Positions 25,553 to 35,380 are shown, counted from the first letter of the stretch. The stretch is 64,000 bases of DNA from JAGXTF01 sp044224315 (GCA_044224315.1 JBGAKR010000001.1:186001-250000), one strand, 5' to 3'. Made by a program: numbers and translations. The notes: generated from the letters alone by a model not told the origin.

Positions 25553-27106
25553 CTAAGGATTGAGAATGCACAATGACCCATGACATACGCTATCATTTGC
25601 CATTACTGTAACCGTGTAAACTCCGGGAAGCAAAAACCCCGGAAAGTCTATTTCTATATCCGGCTTGTCGGTTTTCTTTTGCCACACTATTTGTCCGGCG
25701 GAATTGCTTAGGCTGAAAATGCGGGTTCCTGATAATCCCACATCCGATACAATCTTTACCCTATGCGATGCAGGATTTGGAGCAATTTCTACTCGCCCGG
25801 ATAGTGTAATGTTTTGTGATTTTAAATTCCACTTAAATGCCAGTCTGGATATTACGGCAACACTGGCATTGGTGCTGGAATAACTGCTTCCGCCCATATA
25901 CACCCGTCCAAAGGTATCTATGCCAAGTGCGTACATTCTATTGTCTCCACCAAAACTATTTTCCCAATATCCAAAATCTGCAAAATTAAAAACCATTTCA
26001 CCACTGGAATCTAATTTTGAAATAACCGTATTAGATTCAAACTTTGTATTTGAAATACTGCGTCCCAAAATAAATATTTCATGTTGGGCATTGGTGGTAA
26101 GTGCCGTTACAAACTCAAGCTTGTCTGGATTTAACCTAAATTTTCGCAACCCTTTGAATGCAAAAGAACTATCCATAACTCCATTTTTAAAAATACGATA
26201 CACTACCATATATTTATCGGTATTGTAATTATGACTGCCCGCAACCAGTAATCTATTTTCGGAATCAAATATCAGTTCATTCAGCTGGCCTCCTGCAGTT
26301 ACTATCGGGGTATATCCTTTTACACCAAAATTCGAATCCAGATTGCCATTTTTTAAATATTTCGCTAAAAATGGTCTGTTAAAAGAATCGGTATAATACC
26401 CTGCAGTATAGAATGCATCCGCACCATCCAACAAAGCTTTATTGATATATAAGGGTTTGGGATATTTCACAGTTTTAATTCCGTATATTCCATATAAACT
26501 ATCGCGCAATCCGTTTGATTTTAATTGAATAAAAACCGAAGAATCTTTGTGGTCGCCGCGGAATTTCTGGCAAACAGCAGTAATCGATCCATCGGGCCAG
26601 GCAAGCATACTGGTTACATAATCTCTACCTCCTAAATTTACACTGGTATATCCATTCTTTCCAAAGTTTATATCCAACTCACCGTTTGATTTTATTTTTA
26701 TAATAAATGCATCAAACTCACTTGCACTTATTTTTATATATCCTCCAATCAGGTAGGATTGATCGCTTAGCTGGGTGCAACAATAGGCGCCCATATTAAA
26801 CCCGGTTGGCAGTGGAGCTGCATTATATGCGCGTTTTCCATCTGGCCCAAAATTAATATCAGGAGTACCATTGGCTAAAAATGCAGCACCAAAAACATAA
26901 GTACCTTTATCCGCAATGCCGGCTGTGCCAAAAATAACGGTGCGGCCATCTGAAGCTGTAACCATGCAACTTCCGTCGGTGATAGAAGCCTGGGGCATTT
27001 GGGTTTTTAAAACCCCCGATTTACCATAATCCCAGTCTGGGGAAACATTTTGGGCGTTTATTGTGAAAAATGAAATAGAAAAAAGAGTAAAAAATAAATT
27101 TTTCAT
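25553..27106 (-). CDS. Secreted delta-60 repeat protein with T9SS sorting domain, paralogue B
   Basis: This 517-residue protein has a signal peptide (MKNLFFTLFSISFFTINAQ) and delta-60 repeats such as DINFGPDGKRAYN, DINFGKNGYTSVN and DSNFGVKGYTPIV. The ending VEIAPNPASHRVKIV ... LPGVYTVTV is a type A sorting domain, so it is a T9SS client. It is the same kind of protein as paralogue A, in tandem, and is probably a duplicate. Homologues often sit on the cell surface, but no ligand is known. The T9SS machinery is not in this window. Confidence 0.85.
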   Translation of the reverse strand: MKNLFFTLFSISFFTINAQNVSPDWDYGKSGVLKTQMPQASITDGSCMVTASDGRTVIFGTAGIADKGTYVFGAAFLANGTPDINFGPDGKRAYNAAPLPTGFNMGAYCCTQLSDQSYLIGGYIKISASEFDAFIIKIKSNGELDINFGKNGYTSVNLGGRDYVTSMLAWPDGSITAVCQKFRGDHKDSSVFIQLKSNGLRDSLYGIYGIKTVKYPKPLYINKALLDGADAFYTAGYYTDSFNRPFLAKYLKNGNLDSNFGVKGYTPIVTAGGQLNELIFDSENRLLVAGSHNYNTDKYMVVYRIFKNGVMDSSFAFKGLRKFRLNPDKLEFVTALTTNAQHEIFILGRSISNTKFESNTVISKLDSSGEMVFNFADFGYWENSFGGDNRMYALGIDTFGRVYMGGSSYSSTNASVAVISRLAFKWNLKSQNITLSGRVEIAPNPASHRVKIVSDVGLSGTRIFSLSNSAGQIVWQKKTDKPDIEIDFPGFLLPGVYTVTVMANDSVCHGSLCILNP

Positions 27107-27199
27107 ATTTGTTAATAAGTCAAAATAAGGGGAAAATCGCGGTGTAACAAAATTTAATTTTGATTAAAAAGCATGAATTACATAAATCAGATTTAATAA

Positions 27200-27931
27200 T
27201 TACAATGCCATGATTCTTATAAAATTATCAATTGCGATGGCTGCGGCAACTGAGGCATTCAGGCTTTCGGCCTTACCTGCTCCGGGTATGGTAATGTGGT
27301 TTTGGGTATGTAAGGCTACGGCATCGCTAATTCCATGCGATTCGCTCCCAATAATGAGTACTGCCGGAGCATTAACCACCACATTGTGAATATTTTCGCC
27401 TTTTAAAAAGCAACCGTAACTGTTTTTCCCTTGCAAATAATCGGGCAAATGGGTGTATAAAAATTTGCAACGGGTAAACGAACCCATAGTGGCACTAATG
27501 GTTTTAGGATTATAAAAATCGGTGCAGCCCTCCGACAAAACAATCTGGTTTATCCCATACCAATCGGCTGTGCGAATAATGGTGCCCAAATTTCCGGGGT
27601 CTGAAATATGATCCAGGGCAATGGTTAAGGGGGCTAATGTATCCAAATCATCAGGCCCGAAATTTTTAGTTTTAGCAATAGCTATAATGCCCGGTGGGGT
27701 ATCAAATGCGCTAAGTTTGCGATAATCCGCATCCGAAATTATTTCATGGTATTCCAGCTCCGGATTTCTTTCTAAAAATGCAGAAGTGGCCAAAATAGTG
27801 TCAACCTCATAGCTGCTGTGGATTAATTCATGCACGTTTTTGCGCCCTTCCACTATGAATTGGCCGTATTTTTGCCTGTATTTCAACATTTTCAGGGAGG
27901 CAATTCGTTTTAAAACCGCTTGTGATGGCAT
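27200..27931 (-). CDS. TrmH-family RNA 2'-O-methyltransferase
   Basis: This 243-residue SpoU/TrmH methyltransferase begins MPSQAVLKRIASLK, followed by the substrate-binding domain (GQFIVEGRKNVHELI). The SpoU domain has the knot signature: LDHISDPGNLGTIIRTADWYG, then the motif LIIGSESHGIS and the C-terminal TIPGAGKAESLNASVAAAIA. Members methylate ribose 2'-OH groups in tRNA or rRNA, and the exact target cannot be told. Its start codon overlaps that of the divergent tamL gene. Confidence 0.93.
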   Translation of the reverse strand: MPSQAVLKRIASLKMLKYRQKYGQFIVEGRKNVHELIHSSYEVDTILATSAFLERNPELEYHEIISDADYRKLSAFDTPPGIIAIAKTKNFGPDDLDTLAPLTIALDHISDPGNLGTIIRTADWYGINQIVLSEGCTDFYNPKTISATMGSFTRCKFLYTHLPDYLQGKNSYGCFLKGENIHNVVVNAPAVLIIGSESHGISDAVALHTQNHITIPGAGKAESLNASVAAAIAIDNFIRIMAL

Positions 27932-30369
27932 TATTCAACCGCAAATATCTTCAATTGAACCTATGGCCGGTTGCAATTTTTTTTATCCTCACAATTATTC
28001 CCTCCTGCGGCATTCGCAAAACTGTGAATTCAGACCAGCATTTGCTTAAAAAGAATTACGTAAAACTGGAGGTTGTAAAGAAAAAACAATTGTTGAATGA
28101 TACCGGAAAATGGAACCGGACTAAAAATAGAAAGGCCAAACTGATTCGCAAAAAAAGTAAAATCACCAATGCAGAAGTTACCGCCCAGATTTTGCACAGA
28201 GCCAACAAAAGGGTGGTGTTTGGAAAATTTCCGGTATACCTGTGGCTTTACAATTGGGGCACCAAAAGGCATAATCCCGAACTGAGTGATTCTACCCGCT
28301 GGCGGCGCAAGTTCAGAAACAATGGAGAACCCCCTGTGATTCTGGATACAAATCTGGTGGAGTTATCTGCCGAGAATATTAAAAACTATTTATTCAATGC
28401 CGGCTTTTTTGATGCCCGGGTAGAAACGCAGGTGAAATATCACAAGCGAAAAGCAAAAGTATACTATACAGTTTACCCTGGCCGTGCCTACCTTATCAAT
28501 TCATTTTTTGTTAAATCTGCAGATTCCTCCCTTACCAGAACATTAAAATCATTCACCGATAAATCGGATTACTACCGGTTATGGTGGCCATTAAACATGA
28601 ACAAACTCAACGATTCGCGCAATGATCTATCCCGAAAAATGCGCGATTTGGGTTATTACACCATCAATCCGGAGAGTTTTCACTTTGAAGCCGATACTTT
28701 TCAAAGCTTGAAGCATGTGCAACTCACGCTTAAATTAGACAACCAGCCAAATGGCGATAAACACCAGAAATATACTTTTTCGAGTGTGACCCTTCATTTC
28801 GAAACCAGCCCTGCTTACCAGCGCACCAAAAACCCTGAAACTGCGCGTTTCCCGGGTTTGGTAATACAAATGAACCGATATCCGATAAATCCAGAATTGC
28901 TGCGCAAACTGGTTTATATCGATTCGGGCGCACCGTACAGCCAAAGTGTGATTGAACAAACCTATCAATCTTTGATACAAATGGGATTGTTTTCTGTGGT
29001 GGATATGCGGTTTTATGCCGATACCCAAAGCCGGCAAATCAGGATTTATGCCAATTTAAAAACGGTGCAGCGAATGGTTTTTTCCATTGAGCCCCAAGGT
29101 TTGTATTCACCCCAGGGAAGTTCGGGTTTGAACCTGATTTCGGGCAGTCAGCGAAGTTTTGGTGTAGCCGGCATTGTGTCGTTTGTAAACCGCAACATGG
29201 CTAAAAATACCGAAAACCTGAGCCTGAGCAGCGTTACCTCATACGAAGCCATTTTTAAACGCGATTCAAAAAGCGACCTCGCCTATAGTTTGCAGCAGGG
29301 TTTAAATGCCTCATTGGTTCTTCCCCACTTCCATTTGTTTAAAAAAACCGATTTCGGTTCTTTTTCTCAACGCAATACAGTGCTTTCATTGTCGTATCAA
29401 TACGAAAATAATCCCAACTTTTTTAGAAGTGCTATACCCGCCTCACTTACATTTCAGTATGTTAAACCCAAATTTAGCTGGTATTACACCCCTACCGAGG
29501 TGAGTTTTAACCGCAATATTATTACCCCGGCATTTGCAGCCCAGCTTACCCCCGACGAGCTGGTGTTTTTGCAAAGGGTTTTTACCAACCAGTTTGTTAC
29601 GGCGGCCAAATTGGGTTTCATTTATGCAAATAATCGCACCAAACCTGGCGAAACCTATATTTTTACCCGGGTGGGATTTGAAGCAAGCGGCAATCTGCAC
29701 CGATGGCTGCGAAAACTAAACGACCCCAATTATTACCCCGGAAAAACCTACCAACTTTTTGGCCTGCAGTATTTCCAATATTCAAAAGTTGAAGGTGAGG
29801 TGCGGTTGCGCAGGGCCTTTGATGAATTGAATTCTGTTGCAATAAGAGCCCATGGTGGCATAGCCCTGCCCTATGGCAACAGTTCGGCAGTACCCTACGA
29901 TAAGCGGTATTTTATTGGTGGTAGCAATAGTTTGCGCGCATGGCGACCCCGCCGATTAGGCCCTGGTAGTACTTCGGATGGTGTAAACCAGATTATTGAC
30001 CGTTCGGGTGAGTTTTTGTTTGAAGCCAATATTGAATACCGATTTAGCTTGATTCGCCACTTTTTAGAAAGTGCGCTTTTTCTGGATGCAGGAAATATCT
30101 GGAATCTGAATCGCAAAAACCAGGCGGCCCCATCAGAAAGTATACTCAATCCCAAAACTTTTATGGACGAAGTGGCCTTGAATACTGGATTGGGTTTCAG
30201 ATTTGATTTTAAAATTTTCCTGTTCAGACTTGACTGGGGAATTCCACTCCACGACCCCGGTAAAAGCCTTGGCAGCCGGTGGTTGTTGAACAAAAACAAT
30301 ATCATCGATCCATGGACTTTTACCAAGCGCGAAACTGCTCTCGCCATTGGGATTGGATATCCTTTTTAA
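27925..30369 (+). CDS. tamL: Translocation and assembly module lipoprotein TamL (BamA/TamA superfamily)
   Basis: This 814-residue outer-membrane protein has a lipoprotein signal with IIPSC (Cys28). POTRA-like regions follow, then a C-terminal Omp85 barrel with RRAFDELNSVAIRAHGGIALPYG, the VRGF-like motif SLRAWRPRRLGPGS and the RFDFKIFLFRLDWGIPL end. A lipid-anchored Omp85 matches TamL of Bacteroidota, which is thought to work with an inner-membrane TamB in outer-membrane assembly. ATG at 27925 is chosen over the GTG at 27922. It overlaps the opposite trmH-like start. The next gene is an M48 lipoprotein. Confidence 0.85.
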   Translation: MALFNRKYLQLNLWPVAIFFILTIIPSCGIRKTVNSDQHLLKKNYVKLEVVKKKQLLNDTGKWNRTKNRKAKLIRKKSKITNAEVTAQILHRANKRVVFGKFPVYLWLYNWGTKRHNPELSDSTRWRRKFRNNGEPPVILDTNLVELSAENIKNYLFNAGFFDARVETQVKYHKRKAKVYYTVYPGRAYLINSFFVKSADSSLTRTLKSFTDKSDYYRLWWPLNMNKLNDSRNDLSRKMRDLGYYTINPESFHFEADTFQSLKHVQLTLKLDNQPNGDKHQKYTFSSVTLHFETSPAYQRTKNPETARFPGLVIQMNRYPINPELLRKLVYIDSGAPYSQSVIEQTYQSLIQMGLFSVVDMRFYADTQSRQIRIYANLKTVQRMVFSIEPQGLYSPQGSSGLNLISGSQRSFGVAGIVSFVNRNMAKNTENLSLSSVTSYEAIFKRDSKSDLAYSLQQGLNASLVLPHFHLFKKTDFGSFSQRNTVLSLSYQYENNPNFFRSAIPASLTFQYVKPKFSWYYTPTEVSFNRNIITPAFAAQLTPDELVFLQRVFTNQFVTAAKLGFIYANNRTKPGETYIFTRVGFEASGNLHRWLRKLNDPNYYPGKTYQLFGLQYFQYSKVEGEVRLRRAFDELNSVAIRAHGGIALPYGNSSAVPYDKRYFIGGSNSLRAWRPRRLGPGSTSDGVNQIIDRSGEFLFEANIEYRFSLIRHFLESALFLDAGNIWNLNRKNQAAPSESILNPKTFMDEVALNTGLGFRFDFKIFLFRLDWGIPLHDPGKSLGSRWLLNKNNIIDPWTFTKRETALAIGIGYPF

Positions 30370-30379
30370 GTTTAGGTAT

Positions 30380-30387
30380 TATTTTTG
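30380..30387 (+). promoter_or_regulatory. -7 promoter box of the M48 protease gene
   Basis: TATTTTTG lies 18 bases before the ATG at 30406 and would start a short leader. Confidence 0.5.
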
Positions 30388-30405
30388 CACTCCCAAATTT
30401 AAACT

Positions 30406-31206
30406 ATGAAGAATTTCTTTAGAATTGGAAGTATTGCGGCCGTTGTTACCGGTTTGGTTTTCCTCGCCGCATGTAAAGATGAAAATGGTAAAATTAACAT
30501 TTTCAGCATTTCTGATGATATGGCATTCGGAGCCCAGGTAAGTGCCGAATTTGAAAAAGACCCATCCAATGTAATTCTGGATAGTGCTTCAAATGTGGCT
30601 ATCTATAAATATGTATACGGTTTGAGAGATAGTATTCTTAAAACCGGTAAACTCACATACGGCAATACTTTCCAATGGCGCATCCGCATTATTAAGGATA
30701 CCATACTGAATGCCTTCTGCACTCCCGGAGGTTATATTTATGTGTACACCGGACTTATGAAATACCTGGAAAGTGAAGATCAGTTGGCCGGTGTTATGGG
30801 CCACGAAATGGCGCATGCCGATCACCGCCACAGTACCGAGGCCATGACCCAGCAATATGGATTACAAACCCTGATAGACATTGTTTTTGGCCAGAATAAA
30901 GGCCAGTTGGTGCGCATTGCAGCCGGATTAAAAACCCTGCAATTTAGCCGTAAAAACGAATCACAGGCCGATGAATCCTCTGTTATTTACCTGTATCAAA
31001 CCGCCTACAATGCCAAAGGTGCTGCCGGATTTTTCCAAAAAATAATAGACCAAGGCAGCGGAGCTCGCCAACCCGAATTTCTTAGTACCCACCCCAGTCC
31101 GGATAACCGAGTGCAAGCCATTACCGACAAATGGACTGCACTGGGCGGAAAAACCGGACAAACATTTACCAGCCGCTACATTACCTTTAGAAATTCACTA
31201 CCTTAA
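30406..31206 (+). CDS. M48-family metalloprotease, lipoprotein
   Basis: This 266-residue protein has a lipoprotein signal (LAAC, Cys23), then the zinc motif HEMAH (His133, Glu134, His137) with ESQADESS as the third-ligand segment. It resembles the BepA/LoiP type of periplasmic M48 peptidases, which control outer-membrane quality. The residues after the acylated Cys are KDE, which fits the K-(D/E)2 signal for surface-exposed lipoproteins in some Bacteroidota. It stands between tamL and the NlpC/P60 gene; the next gene starts at the A of its stop codon. Confidence 0.92.
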   Translation: MKNFFRIGSIAAVVTGLVFLAACKDENGKINIFSISDDMAFGAQVSAEFEKDPSNVILDSASNVAIYKYVYGLRDSILKTGKLTYGNTFQWRIRIIKDTILNAFCTPGGYIYVYTGLMKYLESEDQLAGVMGHEMAHADHRHSTEAMTQQYGLQTLIDIVFGQNKGQLVRIAAGLKTLQFSRKNESQADESSVIYLYQTAYNAKGAAGFFQKIIDQGSGARQPEFLSTHPSPDNRVQAITDKWTALGGKTGQTFTSRYITFRNSLP

Positions 31207-31730
31207 TGCGCAAGCTGTTATTTATATTAACATTTGTATTCGCAAGCCATGCATTTGCTGCAGGCACTGACACCACACGCACTGCTGATACGGTAAAAAC
31301 CGACAGTGCATCTTTTGATACAAGTAAAACCTATATTGTTCAAATCAACAAAGTTTTAGCCAAAGCCGAATCTCAGCTGGGTACTCCATACCGCTGGGGC
31401 GGAAAACAACCTGGCGGCTTTGATTGCAGCGGTTTTGTGCTGTACTGCTATGGAAGTACTTTGGGAATTAAACTACCTGCTTCGGCCACAGAATATCCTA
31501 AATACGGAAAACCTGTGAGCAGGCAAAATGCCAGACCAGGCGATGTTATTTGCTTTACGGGATATAATCAATATCAAAAAATAATCGGCCATGTGGGTAT
31601 TATCACAGAAGTAACTCCTACCGAGATTTATTTCATTCATAGTGCAAGCCATGGTGGAATCAGATATGATGTACTTAGCGCCGGGTATTACAGCGCCCGT
31701 TTTATGGGCATTCGCCGCATTTTAAATTAA
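31206..31730 (+). CDS. NlpC/P60-family C40 peptidase
   Basis: This 174-residue secreted protein has a signal peptide and the NlpC/P60 domain: QLGTPYRWGGKQPGGFDCSGF (nucleophile Cys74), GDVICFTG, and GHVGIITE (His129). Members cleave peptides in the cell wall, commonly between D-Glu and the diamino acid. It follows the M48 gene by a one-base overlap of stop and start, so the two are probably coupled. It converges with the next gene, with only 2 bases between the stops. Confidence 0.93.
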   Translation: MRKLLFILTFVFASHAFAAGTDTTRTADTVKTDSASFDTSKTYIVQINKVLAKAESQLGTPYRWGGKQPGGFDCSGFVLYCYGSTLGIKLPASATEYPKYGKPVSRQNARPGDVICFTGYNQYQKIIGHVGIITEVTPTEIYFIHSASHGGIRYDVLSAGYYSARFMGIRRILN

Positions 31731-31732
31731 TT

Positions 31733-32515
31733 TTAACCTCCGTTTAAAGGCGTTAATTTTAGTTTAAAAATTCTTTTTCCTTTAGCCGATTTAGAATCTA
31801 ATTCGTAAGTAATTTTATAAAAATATTTATGGTAGGGAATCTGCGAAGAAACAAAGGTCCAGGTGCCCATAGGCAATATATTATATCCGGGGTAAAAGGG
31901 TGGAAACAATAAATTATTACCAAATTTTACTTCTGCAAAAAGACTGTCGGTTTGTTTAATTTTATAGGTTTGCAAAATGGTCTTTTCCAAGCCAAAATCG
32001 CCATACCACTTGCCCGAATCAGTTGTGTAATCGCAAATAACGGTAGCTCCATTTTCATAAAAACTCATCATGGGTAATCGTTTTTCCGTCATCCCATTAA
32101 GTCCAAACATATAGGTATGTGCGCTGCGCGAAATGGTATCGAAATACTGGGTAATTACTACCGATTTATTTAATTCAAATTCAGCTTTGAAATTATAATT
32201 AGAAGCGTGATTGCAAGATCCCGCACAAGGTATAATTGTGCGATATTCTCCACTTTCTATATTTACAGTTAGCGTATCAGATACAACACTATCTGCAAAA
32301 ACAGGGTTCCAAACTTCGGCATTTTTATCTGCTGGTATATGGTATTTCCCGGTGTTATAAAATTCGTATGGTTTAGTAAAACAAATATGCTTTTTATTGA
32401 ACACCAAAGTACCATTGTTGTGCGGTATTTGGTAGGCATAGGTTTGAGAAAAAAGTAATGGAAAATAAAAATACAGCCCGAATAAAGTTGCTATATATTT
32501 TAATATTATTTGCAT
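31733..32515 (-). CDS. Secreted protein of unknown function
   Basis: This 260-residue protein has an N-terminal signal or membrane helix, followed by a largely beta-rich domain including SGEYRTIIPCAGSC and the C-terminal TYELDSKSAKGKRIFKLKL. I do not recognise a family. No lipobox and no T9SS sorting domain are visible. It is convergent with the NlpC/P60 gene and lies downstream of clpC on the same strand, separated from it by a terminator. Function not assigned. Confidence 0.6.
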   Translation of the reverse strand: MQIILKYIATLFGLYFYFPLLFSQTYAYQIPHNNGTLVFNKKHICFTKPYEFYNTGKYHIPADKNAEVWNPVFADSVVSDTLTVNIESGEYRTIIPCAGSCNHASNYNFKAEFELNKSVVITQYFDTISRSAHTYMFGLNGMTEKRLPMMSFYENGATVICDYTTDSGKWYGDFGLEKTILQTYKIKQTDSLFAEVKFGNNLLFPPFYPGYNILPMGTWTFVSSQIPYHKYFYKITYELDSKSAKGKRIFKLKLTPLNGG

Positions 32516-32526
32516 ACCCTATAAAT

Positions 32527-32558
32527 AAAAAAGCGGTCTTAAAACGACCGCTTTTTTT
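32527..32558 (-). terminator. Terminator of clpC
   Basis: Stem GCGGTC/GACCGC (32533-32538, 32546-32551) flanked by A/T runs, with seven T/A bases on both sides, so it could act in both directions. On the minus strand it follows the clpC stop by about 17 bases. Confidence 0.8.
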
Positions 32559-32574
32559 ATGAATTAAATATTAA

Positions 32575-35112
32575 TTATTCTTCTTTTGAAGCTTCTTTTT
32601 CTTTGCTGGCTTTCACTTTTGCTGCGGTAATGGTAAGCTCTTCCGCATCTTTTTTGCGGTCCACCTTTAGTTCAGCACCTTCCTTAACCTGGCCTTTGAG
32701 GATTTCTTCAGCCAGTGGTTCTTCCAGGAATTTTTGCAAGGCGCGTTGCAAAGGCCTTGCACCATAATCCGGATCAAAGCCTTTTTCTCCCAAAAATTCT
32801 TTTGCAGCTGCGGTGAGGTTTACTTTATAACCCAAATCAGCAATTCGTTTCAACATTTTGGTCATGCGCAAATCCAGAATATTCATAATTTGCTCTTTGC
32901 CCAGGTTGTTAAATACAATTACATCATCAATACGATTTAAAAATTCAGGAGAAAAGAATTTCTTCAGCTGATTTTCAATCACCATTTTGGTTTCTTTATC
33001 GCGGCTTTCCTCTTTATTTACAGTACCGAAGCCCATTCCGGTTCCAAAATCCTTTACCTGACGGCTACCGATATTGGAGGTCATGATAATTACGGTATTT
33101 CTGAAGTCGATTTTGCGACCTAAGCTGTCGGTCATCTGGCCTTCATCTAAAGCTTGCAGTAATAGGTTGAAAACATCCGGGTGGGCCTTTTCTACCTCAT
33201 CAAACAGAATAACAGAATAGGGTTTTCTGCGCACTTTTTCGGTAAGCAATCCACCTTCTTCATAACCCACATAGCCCGGAGGGGCACCTACCAGTCGGCT
33301 TACAGCAAATTTTTCCATGTATTCACTCATATCTATGCGAATCATGGCATCATCGGAGTCGAATAAGAACTCGGAAAGGGCTTTTGCCATTTCGGTTTTA
33401 CCTACACCGGTTGGGCCAAGGAAAATGAAGGAACCGATAGGACGATTGGGGTCTTTAAATCCGGCGCGGGTGCGCTGAATGGTACGGGTAAGTTTTTCAA
33501 CCGCATTGTCTTGTCCAACCACCCGTTTGCGAATGGTATCGGCCATATGCAACAATCGGCGGCTTTCGTCTTCGGCCATGCGTTTAACCGGAATTCCGGT
33601 CATCATGCTCACCACATCGGCTATATCGTCTTCGGTAACGTTGAATTTCTCTTCGCGGGTTTGGGCTTCCCATTTGGCTTTGGCTGTTTCAAGTTCTTCC
33701 AACAGTCGTTTTTCTGTATCTCTTAAACGGGCGGCTTCCTCAAAATTCTGGCTTTTTACAACCTTGTTTTTCTCGTGTTTAATTTCCTCAATTTGGTTTT
33801 CGAGGGTCACAATTTCGGTGGGCACATGGATATTGGAAATATGCACCCGGGCGCCTGCCTCGTCCAAAATATCGATGGCTTTATCTGGCAGATGGCGGTC
33901 GCTCATATAGCGCACACTCAAATCTACGCAAGCTTTGATAGCATCATCGGTATACACTACTCCATGGTGATCTTCGTATTTTTCTTTGATATTGTGCAGG
34001 ATTTCAACCGTTTCAGAAGGACTTGCAGGCTCAATCATCACCATTTGGAAACGGCGTTCCAGAGCTCCATCCTTTTCAATATATTGGCGGTATTCGTCCA
34101 GGGTAGTAGCACCTATACATTGGATTTCTCCACGGGCCAGGGCGGGTTTAAACATATTGCTGGCATCCAGCGAACCACTTGCGCCGCCTGCACCAACTAT
34201 GGTATGAATTTCATCAATAAACAGAATCACATCATCGGCCTTTTCCAATTCCATCATCAAGGCTTTCATACGTTCTTCAAACTGTCCGCGGTATTTAGTA
34301 CCTGCCACCAGGCTGGCCAAATCAAGGCTTACAACCCTTTTATTAAACAGAACACGGCTTACTTTACGCTGGATAATACGCAAGGCCAAACCCTCGGCTA
34401 TGGCTGTTTTACCTACACCGGGCTCTCCTATTAATACAGGGTTATTTTTTTTGCGTCGGCTTAGAATTTGCGATACGCGTTCAATTTCTTTATCGCGGCC
34501 CACAATGGGATCCAGCTTACCTTCTTCGGCGGCCTTGGTTAGGTCGCGGCCAAAATTGTCGAGTACTGGGGTTTTAGATTTGGTTTTGCTTTTCTTGGCT
34601 TCAGATACGCGCTGCTCTTCCCGGTAAAATTCTTCCGGTGTATCCTGGTCATCATCGGGCAACTGGCCTTTGATTGAGTCTACACCTTCTTCTAAAGCAG
34701 CCTTAAATACATCGTAGTTTACCCCGTATTGGCCTAAAACCTGACTGGCTACATTGTCTTCATCGCGCAGGATGGATAACAATAAGTGTTCGGTGCCAAT
34801 TAAGTCGGTTTTAAATATTTTCGCTTCCAGATAGGTGATTTTTAAGGCTTTTTCGGCCTGCTTGGTAAGCGGAATATTTCCAAGATTAGAGGTTTTGGTG
34901 GCAGTAGTGCGAATACTGTCTTCCACCGTTTTTTTGAGTCGGAGTGTATCAATATCAAGCAGCTTAAGAGTTTGCAGTGCTTTTCCCTCTCCTTCACGAA
35001 CTATACCCAGCAGCAAGTGTTCGCAGCCGATATAGTCATGTCCAAGGCGAATTGCTTCTTCCCTGCTGAACTGAATGACTTCTTTAACGCGTGGTGAAAA
35101 TTTGGCTTCCAT
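32575..35112 (-). CDS. clpC: ATP-dependent Clp protease ATPase subunit ClpC
   Basis: This 845-residue AAA+ unfoldase has an N-terminal pair of Clp_N repeats (residues 1-145), a first ATPase module with GEPGVGKT near residue 230, a middle UVR-type coiled region with EEAARLRDTEKRL, and a second module with GPTGVGKT near residue 570. It feeds unfolded substrates to ClpP. Presence of the UVR middle domain separates ClpC from ClpA. The length matches family members. It is divergent from dnaB, and its ATG at 35112 follows a -7 box by 20 bases. Confidence 0.95.
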   Translation of the reverse strand: MEAKFSPRVKEVIQFSREEAIRLGHDYIGCEHLLLGIVREGEGKALQTLKLLDIDTLRLKKTVEDSIRTTATKTSNLGNIPLTKQAEKALKITYLEAKIFKTDLIGTEHLLLSILRDEDNVASQVLGQYGVNYDVFKAALEEGVDSIKGQLPDDDQDTPEEFYREEQRVSEAKKSKTKSKTPVLDNFGRDLTKAAEEGKLDPIVGRDKEIERVSQILSRRKKNNPVLIGEPGVGKTAIAEGLALRIIQRKVSRVLFNKRVVSLDLASLVAGTKYRGQFEERMKALMMELEKADDVILFIDEIHTIVGAGGASGSLDASNMFKPALARGEIQCIGATTLDEYRQYIEKDGALERRFQMVMIEPASPSETVEILHNIKEKYEDHHGVVYTDDAIKACVDLSVRYMSDRHLPDKAIDILDEAGARVHISNIHVPTEIVTLENQIEEIKHEKNKVVKSQNFEEAARLRDTEKRLLEELETAKAKWEAQTREEKFNVTEDDIADVVSMMTGIPVKRMAEDESRRLLHMADTIRKRVVGQDNAVEKLTRTIQRTRAGFKDPNRPIGSFIFLGPTGVGKTEMAKALSEFLFDSDDAMIRIDMSEYMEKFAVSRLVGAPPGYVGYEEGGLLTEKVRRKPYSVILFDEVEKAHPDVFNLLLQALDEGQMTDSLGRKIDFRNTVIIMTSNIGSRQVKDFGTGMGFGTVNKEESRDKETKMVIENQLKKFFSPEFLNRIDDVIVFNNLGKEQIMNILDLRMTKMLKRIADLGYKVNLTAAAKEFLGEKGFDPDYGARPLQRALQKFLEEPLAEEILKGQVKEGAELKVDRKKDAEELTITAAKVKASKEKEASKEE

Positions 35113-35132
35113 TCACAGATTTCTATTATGTA

Positions 35133-35140
35133 CAAAGATA
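35133..35140 (-). promoter_or_regulatory. -7 promoter box of clpC
   Basis: Minus-strand TATCTTTG lies 20 bases before the clpC ATG. The 268-base divergent region 35113-35380 shows no gene or clear operator (no CIRCE or CtsR-like repeat was found), so regulation is unclear. Confidence 0.6.
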
Positions 35141-35380
35141 AGTTTTAATATTGCTTTTTTCCAGCGAAAAACACACAGCCATTCGCAGTGTCTTAATGAA
35201 TGGAAATGCAACATTGGATTACATGCCAAAATCGCGCCGAATGCAAACACTGACAGTTTAACAGTGTCAAGCTGGATTTTATGATTTTATACACCAGTTA
35301 CCCACCACAAATTGTGAAGAAATTAATCAGGCAATATCCGAGGCAAAATGCCTCATACGTATTTATTTTGAACCCCCTCC

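Noticed and set aside
33775..34434. A long open frame of 219 codons antisense to clpC
   Set aside because: It is an opposite-strand shadow of a highly conserved gene with no signal of its own. The same applies to the long frames opposite rsmH (53905-54840) and metG (4064-4840).
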